A program made the position numbers and the translations under genes. The notes under the pieces are model-generated. The model saw only the letters and a list, made by a program, of their open reading frames with translations. It searched no databases and had not been told where the DNA came from. A stretch of DNA of 64,000 nucleotides, taken from Pseudarthrobacter sp. AL07 (GTDB lineage: Bacteria; Actinomycetota; Actinomycetes; Actinomycetales; Micrococcaceae). Where the stretch lies: the NCBI RefSeq assembly GCF_029960665.1, contig NZ_JASBRB010000005.1, forward strand, positions 156,645-220,644. The letters are read 5' to 3'. Positions 7,174-14,150 of this stretch are shown here, piece after piece; the first letter of the stretch is position 1; each line of letters starts with the position of its first letter.

Positions 7174-7689
7174 ATGGCAGACACGTCCTTCAACACCACA
7201 GCCGTAGGCCAGGAGGCAGAACGAAGTATCCGCTCTATCTACTTGGATCGCCGTACGACGGCGAAGCTCACGAGGGAGCCCTGGACGGTCCATGTATACC
7301 GCAAGGCGATCGACCAGTCACCGCTAAAGGCGAGTGTAAAGAAAACCTTGCATGGCATGGTTGACGGGGCAGGCAACCGCCACACCACCGTCGACAGGGC
7401 GACCCTTTGTCTCCGCAACGGGACGACGCGTGTGGCGACGATCACGGAACACTGGCACAAGGCTCGCGACGCCGGTCTTCTGACGAGTAAGGAGAGGTGG
7501 AACGACAGCTCCATCCACACGCTCCGTATTCCAGGGACCTATTTTCCGGACGATGAAGACGTGTACGGAGATCCGATGGATGGGTGGCATATTTGGTCGT
7601 CGGAGGAAATTGCCTGGTGGGAAGCACTTGACGACGGGTCTTGGGTGTTGCCGCCTTGGCGCGACGGCCGGCATAGGCCCTCGTTCTGA
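7174..7689 (+). CDS. Hypothetical, winged-helix-like
   Basis: 171 residues from ATG 7174, preceded by TTGGAGAT; the longer frame from 7036 has no ribosome-binding site. Residues ~20-110 resemble the HTH architecture of the 5590-5958 protein: a helix around VHVYRKAIDQS, then SVKKTLHGMVD, then TLCLRNGTTRVATITEHWHKARDAGLL (helix-turn-helix with a short wing). The C-terminal 50 residues are Asp/Trp-rich (DPMDGWHIWSSEEIAWWEALDDG). It may be a regulator or replication accessory; family not recognised. Confidence 0.6.
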   Translation: MADTSFNTTAVGQEAERSIRSIYLDRRTTAKLTREPWTVHVYRKAIDQSPLKASVKKTLHGMVDGAGNRHTTVDRATLCLRNGTTRVATITEHWHKARDAGLLTSKERWNDSSIHTLRIPGTYFPDDEDVYGDPMDGWHIWSSEEIAWWEALDDGSWVLPPWRDGRHRPSF

Positions 7690-9455
7690 AAACCGCACTC
7701 TGAATAAGGCGAGCGCTAAGCCGGGAGGCTTGCGAGCCTTATGGCCGTTCCGGGCATCAGGGCGCTGCGGCCCGGTGCGCCCTGATGCCAGAATCTTCCT
7801 GGACCAATCACACGAAAGACCAGATGGCTGTGGGGTCGCTTAGGCGACCACCGCTCTGCTGGCTCAATACTTCACTGTTGCCCTCATTGGGCAACTTAGT
7901 ATGCGAGGTGTCGAACCGTCCTCGACACGTCAAGTGTCGCGGACTTTGTCAGATCAAATGCAGTTCCTGCCCGTCCCGTCGGCCTTGAGGGCCGCCAGAT
8001 AAGTAGAGGATTGGGCCAGATGCCGCCGGGGCGTCCGGCGCCCCGGCAGACACTATGGCATAATAAATCATATTTAATCGTATACCCGTACGGCACCGTA
8101 CCAGCTATGACGACCGGGCAGGCGAAGTTATTGGTTTGGGGTCTCCCCCCCAGGGGTCGGACTGAGTACCCAATGGTCCTCGTAATGGAGTCCGGCCTGC
8201 GCATCCCTTGCATGCAGCTTCATCATGGGAGTAATGGTTATTGCCCGGAGTTATAGAAAGGACCGACACAATCGGGGGACGGCCCCTGCTGCCACGTTGT
8301 GTGCTGGAGCGCCTTCGCCTTCTCTTGCAGTTTCTTGCGCTCACGCCTCAGCAGGTGCCAGCCGACGCCAGCTGTGGGGGCAGCCGCCGCAAGCTTTTGG
8401 TACCGGCCCCCGGAAAGGCTGCGATCACCTTGAGCACCAGCCGCACCGCCATCACCGTCCAGCAGGTGACAAGGAGTGCGGTAAGTCGGTCATTGTGCTT
8501 CGCAATGGATCACATGCCGAATCCGGTTTCAATCTAAATTTCATTCCCCATTCTGGCGGATGGCACGCCTGCAACTCGGCAGTCGCATGTGCCCCCTCCC
8601 AGCGCCGGTCGTCTTTGCTCGTGAGATGACGTAGGGGACGAACGTTCGGCCGGTTTTCTCCGGGCGGTACTTCCACTTGGGCTGAACCGGACGGAACAAC
8701 GTCCCGCTAGCCGAGAGGCCGCGCCGCATCATATCTGGCCGTGGGGTGAATGGCCTAGGACCCTGACAGGAGGCCGTGTCCTTGGAATTCTTGACAACGC
8801 CTCTGCACACCCGGGCCGGGATCCGTCCATGATCCCACATTGGCATTTTGCCGCCGGCAACCGGCGGGAGTCTGATGGGCGCCCGCCGCAAAGGCAAAAG
8901 GCGGCCTGCCATCTGGCGTGGCTGACGCACGAGGACCCGAGATCGCATGGACAAGAGGCGGCAGTGAATGCATCCGCGAGCCCTGAACTTGGGCGAGAAG
9001 TAGGTGGATCACTGACATGCTACTGGTGACAAGAGACGCAGGTGAAGTGGCGACGCGGCGGGAGACGCAGGTGCGACAGGGTTCGACACACCATGGTTCG
9101 CAAGAGACGCGGGTGTCTGGCGTCGGACTAAGAGGTTGACCCGGACGCCGAGTCCGGCCGCTTCCTTGTTGTGCCGAATTCTCCGGCTCAGCGGTCAGGA
9201 ATGCCGCACATCCGTCGCGTGTAGCGTGAGTGCTGTGCGCGGCGAAGTCAGTGGTCCGCATGGAAGCCCATATCGTCGATTTAGCGGTGGCTACGACTTC
9301 CAGCGTTCGGCCCTCGCCGCCCCGCCCGGCGCTTCGGGTCCTCAACGGGTCGTCTACGTCAGTGCCGACGACGCACGCTGCAAATCTGCTACTCCTCCTT
9401 CCTCCCTCCTCCGTCTCACTCACACACACACCGAAATCTCCCCGAGGTGACTGAC
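7690..9455. other. Gene-poor 1.8 kb stretch
   Basis: No frame on either strand has both a plausible start and coding-like composition. It contains several perfect short dyads: GGTCGC/GCGACC (~7834-7849), CGACAC/GTGTCG (7923-7939) and GTACGG/CCGTAC (8088-8101), the last beside an AT-rich patch at 8055-8085 unlike its surroundings. A ~45-bp pyrimidine-rich run lies near 9385-9433. This may be decayed insertion sequence DNA plus the tnpB right end, but nothing can be named. Confidence 0.45.
9032..9115 (+). repeat. Three copies of AGAGACGCAGGTG
   Basis: Near-identical 13-mers at 9032-9044, 9061-9073 (first base G) and 9103-9115 (one A to G change), all in the same orientation, spaced 29 and 42 bp. 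They lie ~340-420 bp beyond the tnpB stop. Function unknown. Confidence 0.45.
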
Positions 9456-10667
9456 CTAGGACAAGAAGGCTTCTCGTGGCGCGGCTTGCGCCGTGTCCCG
9501 AAGGGCCAGCCCGGCCCTGAGTATATTGATCGCCGCGTTAATATCGGCGTCGTCCCGATGCCCGCACGAAAGGCAGAGGAAATCCTTGCCGTTCCGGTTG
9601 GCCGACTCTGTGTGCCCGCACTTACGGCAGGTCTGGGAGCTGTAGGCCGGCTCGACCTGGATGAATTCCCGCCCGGCGCTTTCAGCCTTGGCACGTATCA
9701 TTTCCAGGAACATACCCCAGCCTGCATCAAGTATGGATCGGTTGAGTCCCGTCTTTGCGCTACCCCCATTCAGTTCGTAACCCCCGGCGCCGTCGGGCCG
9801 GGGCGCCGCCCGCCGAGTCATGCCGGCGATTGTGAGCCTCTCCGCCACAATGACGTCGTAGACCGCCACGAGACGGCGTGCCACCTTATGAAGGTAGTCT
9901 CGCCGCTGGTTGTGAATCTTCCGGTGCACACCGGCAGCCCTCTCCCGGGCCTTGCGCCGACGGCTGGATCCCAGCTTGGTGCGGGACCACGCCTGCTGGG
10001 CAGCAGCCAGACGGACCCGGGAAGCCTTGCCGTAGGCGGGGTTCCCGATCCGTTCCCCCAGGGAGGTATAGGCCAGCCCGTTGGCCCCAATGGCGAGGTC
10101 GATGCCGACCGCGGCGCCAGTCTTCGGCAGCGGCGCCGGGACGTCCTGCTCTGCTGCCAGCACCACATACCAGTGCCGACCCTCGCGCTTGACGGCAATC
10201 CTGGTTATCCGCCTGGCCACGACCGCGCGGTGCTGTCTGACCTTGACGTGGCCGACACCCTTGAAATAGACCCTAGACTGCGTCGGGTGAGAGTCCCACG
10301 TGGCGCCTAGCCCGTTGCGGTGGTCAACCGTATCGAAGTAGCCGGCGCCCTTGAACCTCGGGTAGCCGGGAGGCTTCCCGCCGGCCTTGACCCGCCGGAA
10401 GAAGGCCTGAAAGGCCTTGTCCAGTCTGCGGAGGGTTTGCGTCTCTGCGGCGGCAGACCAGCGCGCATAGTCCGGATCGAACGCCCGGATATGCTTCAGC
10501 TGGGCGTCCTGGTCGACGAACCGGATTCCGACGCGGGAGCGCGTCCACGCGTCCCGACGCTCCTGAAGAGCGGCGTTGTAGAGGAACCGATGGTCATCCA
10601 GCATCACCCGGAGCAGGTCATCCTGCTTCGAGGTCGGGTACATGCGGAACTTGTACGACCGGATCAT
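9456..10667 (-). CDS. tnpB: TnpB-family RNA-guided nuclease (IS200/IS605 type)
   Basis: 403 residues from ATG 10667 (MIRSYKFRMYPT is the family's usual start); an extension to 10736 is possible. It has an N-terminal helix-turn-helix and wedge region, then a RuvC domain with all three acidic residues: Asp190 (GIDLA), Glu276 (VAERL) and Asp375 (DADIN). The target-nucleic-acid zinc ribbon is intact (CRKC at 347-350, CLSC at 365-368). TnpB is a compact DNA endonuclease guided by a right-end omega RNA. No tnpA is nearby, so the copy is of the tnpB-only type and would need a transposase in trans. It is not a RuvC-dead TldR-like derivative. Confidence 0.92.
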   Translation of the reverse strand: MIRSYKFRMYPTSKQDDLLRVMLDDHRFLYNAALQERRDAWTRSRVGIRFVDQDAQLKHIRAFDPDYARWSAAAETQTLRRLDKAFQAFFRRVKAGGKPPGYPRFKGAGYFDTVDHRNGLGATWDSHPTQSRVYFKGVGHVKVRQHRAVVARRITRIAVKREGRHWYVVLAAEQDVPAPLPKTGAAVGIDLAIGANGLAYTSLGERIGNPAYGKASRVRLAAAQQAWSRTKLGSSRRRKARERAAGVHRKIHNQRRDYLHKVARRLVAVYDVIVAERLTIAGMTRRAAPRPDGAGGYELNGGSAKTGLNRSILDAGWGMFLEMIRAKAESAGREFIQVEPAYSSQTCRKCGHTESANRNGKDFLCLSCGHRDDADINAAINILRAGLALRDTAQAAPREAFLS

Positions 10668-10760
10668 GACATCCGGTGGCCGGGCTCCCATGGTCCGCAC
10701 CTGACTTTCGCTCGATGGCATGCACCAAAGATGCATGTATCACTAGTAGAGCAGACAACA

Positions 10761-10773
10761 CTGACAATGTCAG
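10761..10773. promoter_or_regulatory. Palindrome CTGACAATGTCAG between tnpB and the XRE gene
   Basis: A perfect 6+1+6 dyad 13 bp upstream of the XRE-family ATG and ~95 bp upstream of the tnpB start, immediately followed by TTGACA (10774-10779). A likely operator for the adjacent HTH protein, which could control both directions. Confidence 0.45.
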
Positions 10774-10786
10774 TTGACATGTATAA

Positions 10787-11116
10787 ATGCCCACTCGCCC
10801 GCACCAGTCCTCCGAGGAGCAGACACTCCGGTGGGCTGAACGTAGGGCGATGGTCGGGGCACGGATACGAGAGTTGCGACTCGAGCAGGCTCTCTCTCAG
10901 GAAGCGCTCGCCTTGGAATCCGGGTTGAGCCGGAACATGATTATTGGGATCGAGTGGGGCCGGAAGAGCGTCGCCTACGAGCGCCTGTGGGATATTGCCG
11001 GGGTTCTGGGGTGCAACGTGGCCGAACTGCTCACAGCGGCGGACCGGCCGCCAAGCAGCAGTCCTTACCGCGGTGGCCGCCAGGCGATGCAAAGACTCGG
11101 CGACGTAGAGGCCTGA
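10787..11116 (+). CDS. XRE/Cro-type HTH regulator
   Basis: 109 residues. HTH_3 domain at about 22-85: VGARIRELRLEQALSQEALA, recognition helix SGLSRNMIIGIEWGRKS, then YERLWDIAGVLGCNVAELL. Small cytoplasmic DNA-binding regulators of this type control mobile-element and defence genes. The start lies 13 bp after the palindrome at 10761-10773, and no Shine-Dalgarno is visible, so a leaderless or nearly leaderless message is possible. The target is unknown; tnpB (divergent) and the downstream genes are candidates. Confidence 0.8.
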   Translation: MPTRPHQSSEEQTLRWAERRAMVGARIRELRLEQALSQEALALESGLSRNMIIGIEWGRKSVAYERLWDIAGVLGCNVAELLTAADRPPSSSPYRGGRQAMQRLGDVEA

Positions 11117-11238
11117 AAGTTCAGATTCGGCACAGCTCACGCCTGTAGTGCGGAGAAGTTGGGGAGGCCCAATACCCTTCAAGCACATACCAAGGTGCAC
11201 CTGCTACGTTAGGCCTCCCTCACCGCTATCCTCATTTG

Positions 11239-11388
11239 GTGAAGCATTCCGATACACCCAGCTCCTCGCCTGCAAAACATGCATTGGCGGGCGCGATCAT
11301 CCCCGCAGTTGCGGCCCTCGTCGGCGCCTTCATAGGTGGCGGGTTCACGGCCCAGACCGCCTCGGTGGCTGCGGAAACGGTCCCTTGA
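11239..11388 (+). CDS. Small single-pass membrane protein
   Basis: 49 residues from GTG 11239. A polar N-terminus (about 15 residues, KHSDTPSSSPAKH) precedes one hydrophobic segment (~16-36: LAGAIIPAVAALVGAFIGGG) and a short TAQTASVAAETVP tail. It overlaps the next gene's assigned start by 53 bp in another frame. It could be a separate small membrane protein, or the N-terminal anchor of the downstream ORF cut off by a frameshift near 11385. Confidence 0.4.
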   Translation: MKHSDTPSSSPAKHALAGAIIPAVAALVGAFIGGGFTAQTASVAAETVP

Positions 11389-12496
11389 GGCTTACCTGCT
11401 CGCGGGCAACGCTCGCGGCGACTCGCTCGAGCGATGGCAGTACAAAGACAGTGCCGCGGCCCTTCGGGAAGTCGCGGAAGGCAAACTCTCCCTAGAGCCA
11501 AGCGCGATATTCAACCGATGCGGGATGAAGGCAGGCAGCTTCCTGCTCAACATGCTTATCACCTCAGGAACGTTACCCAACTTCGACGTCGACGAATCCT
11601 TTTTCCAGTATTGGGTGAGCGAGTGGCTGGGAGGGATCAACAACCCCGAGAATCGCCTCATCATGCGACGATACGCGCGCTGGGGGCTCTCCACAAAACC
11701 ATGGGCCGGGCTCAGCTCCCGTCCGACGAACTACACCGCCAGATTTCAACGGCTCCGGAGCCAGCTTCGGGACAGCGAAGCGTTCCTCACCTTCGCCGAC
11801 TCACTTGGGCACACCCCGCTCACTCTGCCTCAGCGATTCCTCGACGCCTTCATCGCGGAATCCACAAGTCGGCGAGACAATCTCGCACAGTTCACAAGGT
11901 GGCTGAAGAAGAACGGGTTCGGCCACGCCGTTGCGTCCCATCGATCGCGGCAGATGCCCGCTAGCGTCATGAGCCCAGATGGCCGTTGGCGCCTGGCGCG
12001 TCGACTTCTGCACGGCCCTGCCGTCGATCCGGTCGATCGCGTGGGCGGTTTACTTATCCTGCTTTATGGACAAACTGCCACCAGGATCGTTTCCCTCCAC
12101 CGTTCGGCGGTCACTTTCGAGAAAAATGAGGTGCTGCTGACCATCGCGGACCATCCGATCCGCCTCCCAGACGAACTCGGCGAAGCTACCACCGTCCTGT
12201 TCAATCGCTCGACGACCGCCCACACCGACCAATCGGACACGTGGCTCTTCCGTGGCCGCGTGCCCGGGAAACATCTCACCTCCGGGGCGCTGGCTAGACG
12301 AGTGACCCGGATTGGGGTACCTGTACGAGATTCCCGTTCAGCGGCCTTGCTCGACCTCGCTTCGGATATGCCAGTCGCACTCTTGGCTGACCTCCTGGGT
12401 TTATCGATAGCAGCCGCGTCGCGGTGGTCCAAAGTCGCCAAGCGCGATTGGTTGAGCTATCCGTCTCTGCGGATGGGGCCATATACCGGAGGCTAA
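11336..12496 (+). CDS. Degenerate tyrosine-recombinase-like protein
   Basis: 386 residues from GTG 11336. The first ~17 residues overlap the previous small ORF and read unlike coding sequence, so the true N-terminus may be later or frameshifted. The C-terminal half resembles actinobacterial proteins often labelled XerD-like: VGGLLILLYGQTATRIVSLHRSAV (box I position, Arg in TRI), then SAALLDLASDMPVALLADLLGLSIAAASRWS, then a terminal DWLSY. The His-x-x-Arg of true recombinases is not evident, and a conventional nucleophile Tyr is uncertain (the Tyr of DWLSY is the candidate). It probably binds DNA; recombination activity is doubtful. Confidence 0.5.
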   Translation: MAGSRPRPPRWLRKRSLEAYLLAGNARGDSLERWQYKDSAAALREVAEGKLSLEPSAIFNRCGMKAGSFLLNMLITSGTLPNFDVDESFFQYWVSEWLGGINNPENRLIMRRYARWGLSTKPWAGLSSRPTNYTARFQRLRSQLRDSEAFLTFADSLGHTPLTLPQRFLDAFIAESTSRRDNLAQFTRWLKKNGFGHAVASHRSRQMPASVMSPDGRWRLARRLLHGPAVDPVDRVGGLLILLYGQTATRIVSLHRSAVTFEKNEVLLTIADHPIRLPDELGEATTVLFNRSTTAHTDQSDTWLFRGRVPGKHLTSGALARRVTRIGVPVRDSRSAALLDLASDMPVALLADLLGLSIAAASRWSKVAKRDWLSYPSLRMGPYTGG

Positions 12497-12498
12497 CC

Positions 12499-12633
12499 TT
12501 GGATGCACCAAGCCCTGGAGAGCCTAGCGTCGGCACATCAGATCTTCGTCTGCCGATTCTCAGCGGCGTTGACTTGCAGAGCGTAGGCCCTGAGCCATTC
12601 CCGCAGGTACTATCCGAGTATTTGGAGGTGTGA
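12499..12633 (+). CDS. Possible small ORF after the recombinase-like gene
   Basis: 44 codons from TTG 12499, preceded by GGAGG (12488-12492) at six bases and starting two bases after the previous stop, as in an operon. The product is acidic and Pro/Ser/Leu-rich, ending LSEYLEV. After the TGA at 12631 the same frame stays open to 12690 and reads coding-like (RYAHKAANTVAETAG), so the TGA may be a nonsense change in a longer gene. Low confidence. Confidence 0.3.
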   Translation: MDAPSPGEPSVGTSDLRLPILSGVDLQSVGPEPFPQVLSEYLEV

Positions 12634-12813
12634 CGGTATGCCCACAAAGCCGCCAATACTGTGGCGGAAACCGCAGGTAATGTTGATGCATGACTGACCA
12701 TAGTCAGATGGAGAACGTCAAAGGACAGCGCACGCATTCGGGGCACCGACCCGAATGCAGAGTGGACGCGGTCGACGTAACCGCCATACCCACGCTCAGG
12801 TTGGGAGCAATCA

Positions 12814-13611
12814 ATGCCTAGAATTCCTGGATATTTTGAGTACGACGAGGGGCTGACTCCCGGGCGATCAAAGGATGGCGGAATCCATCACAATCTTTAT
12901 GACCAAGGCCATCTCAAGGGTCACGCGAAGTTTTTCGCCAGCGACGAGGAAGATTCCTCGAGAGGCGCCCCGGCGTACGTCTACGTCAACAATGACGTAC
13001 ATTCCAAGGCGATGGGAAATGAACGCTCTGAGAGAGAGAAGGAGCTCATCGAGCTGGTTCAACTTCTCCTCAATGTGGCTGCGAAAAAAGCAGAGCCAAT
13101 AGTCAAGGAGTGGTGGAGCGAACAGGGGCGGCCGGCCCTGAAGTCGACATGGAAAAAAATTGCAGGAAGCCGTGGAGCCAGCAAGCAAGCCCCGGCTTCC
13201 GAGTTGTCTACTGTAATCGAGCCTGATCTAGAAAGCCCGCCACAGGAAGCTGTGGCCCGGGACAAACCGTGGCGGGCCACACTGACCAGCGCCGAAGCCC
13301 GGGACCTCTTGGTTGGGGCTCTAAGGGCCAGACATTTCAGCGAAAAGACGCTGGAGTTCCTTCGCAATGCCCGCTTTACGGACGGCGATCGGAGTCTCGA
13401 ACTAGTGAACGTGATGGAGCACCTCAGCCCTCAGCAAATCGAAGACGCCATCCATCTAGTGCTAGAAATGAGCCCTTCACCACTCCATGACGACACTATG
13501 GCTGGACTCCGGAGGATCCTTGAGCGCTCCCCGTCCTATGGCTGGCGTGCTCATTCTGATAACGAAGGGGTCAAAAAAAATACTTTGCACCTGACCGAGG
13601 GCGAAAACTAG
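12814..13611 (+). CDS. Hypothetical protein of the defence island
   Basis: 265 residues from ATG 12814 with GGGAG about seven bases upstream. The N-terminal ~60 residues (PGYFEYDEGLTPGR...GGIHHNLYDQGHLKGHAKF) look like a conserved motif block rich in Gly/His/Asp. The middle (70-120) is a charged amphipathic helix region (KELIELVQLLLNVAAKKAEPIVKEWW) with two Trp. The C-terminal ~110 residues are helical (SAEARDLLVGALRARHF). No membrane segment or catalytic motif is recognised. It stands alone, with ~320 bp before and ~540 bp after it. Confidence 0.6.
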   Translation: MPRIPGYFEYDEGLTPGRSKDGGIHHNLYDQGHLKGHAKFFASDEEDSSRGAPAYVYVNNDVHSKAMGNERSEREKELIELVQLLLNVAAKKAEPIVKEWWSEQGRPALKSTWKKIAGSRGASKQAPASELSTVIEPDLESPPQEAVARDKPWRATLTSAEARDLLVGALRARHFSEKTLEFLRNARFTDGDRSLELVNVMEHLSPQQIEDAIHLVLEMSPSPLHDDTMAGLRRILERSPSYGWRAHSDNEGVKKNTLHLTEGEN

Positions 13612-14150
13612 ACGAGGGCAGCAGGCATCGAAGTGGCCGACACGCCTAAGTTGGTTCCATTGGTAGTTAGCCCTTACGTGGCTTGCCAAAGGCGGACTGT
13701 CACCTAATCCTTCACAGTTCGGCCAGTCCAAGCTTGAGCCAGGCTCACACTACGTGGCGTCGAGGTCACGTGTATGAAGGTCCAGGCGCACCCTAGCCAG
13801 CAGCATTTACGACCAACCCCGACGGCGAGCAAGGTGTCCCGCTCGACTGCGCCCGTAGACTCCGGTGGCAAATTCTTTATGATTCTTAGAATAGGAGCAG
13901 CGGGAATCCTCAAGTGCCGAGATCACGACCCGGACGCAAAACCCGTACCGCCACGCCCGAGCTCGCGCCTGATGGCTTGGGCGGCACAGCGAGAGGTGAG
14001 CCTATTGTCGTCCTGCATGGTCAGGCTCAACCATAGCCCTGACCCAATGGCCTTGCCGTCACAAAGGGATAGCGGACAGTGAAGGTCATGCAGGCGTCGC
14101 TTCTGTATGGGCTGACAACCGGCCGGTCACCAGCAAGGTAATCTCAAACC
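13612..14150. other. Intergenic, no supported feature
   Basis: 539 bp without a convincing gene. The 13774-14082 frame has no ribosome-binding site and low coding character. The promoter of the 14151 operon must lie here, but no clear -35/-10 pair stands out. Confidence 0.5.

Noticed and set aside
9032..9115. Possible CRISPR-like array
   Set aside because: Only three 13-bp units with unequal spacing and no cas genes; no CRISPR array is present in the window.
8755..9429. Minus-strand frame of 224 codons in the gene-poor region
   Set aside because: Arg/Ser/Thr-rich without domain-like text or a ribosome-binding site; no evidence of translation.
9456..10667. TnpB-derived RNA-guided repressor (TldR-type)
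   Set aside because: All three RuvC acidic residues are present, so it is an ordinary nuclease-type TnpB.
13774..14082. Plus-strand frame of 102 codons before the helicase operon
   Set aside because: No ribosome-binding site and composition like random high-GC sequence.
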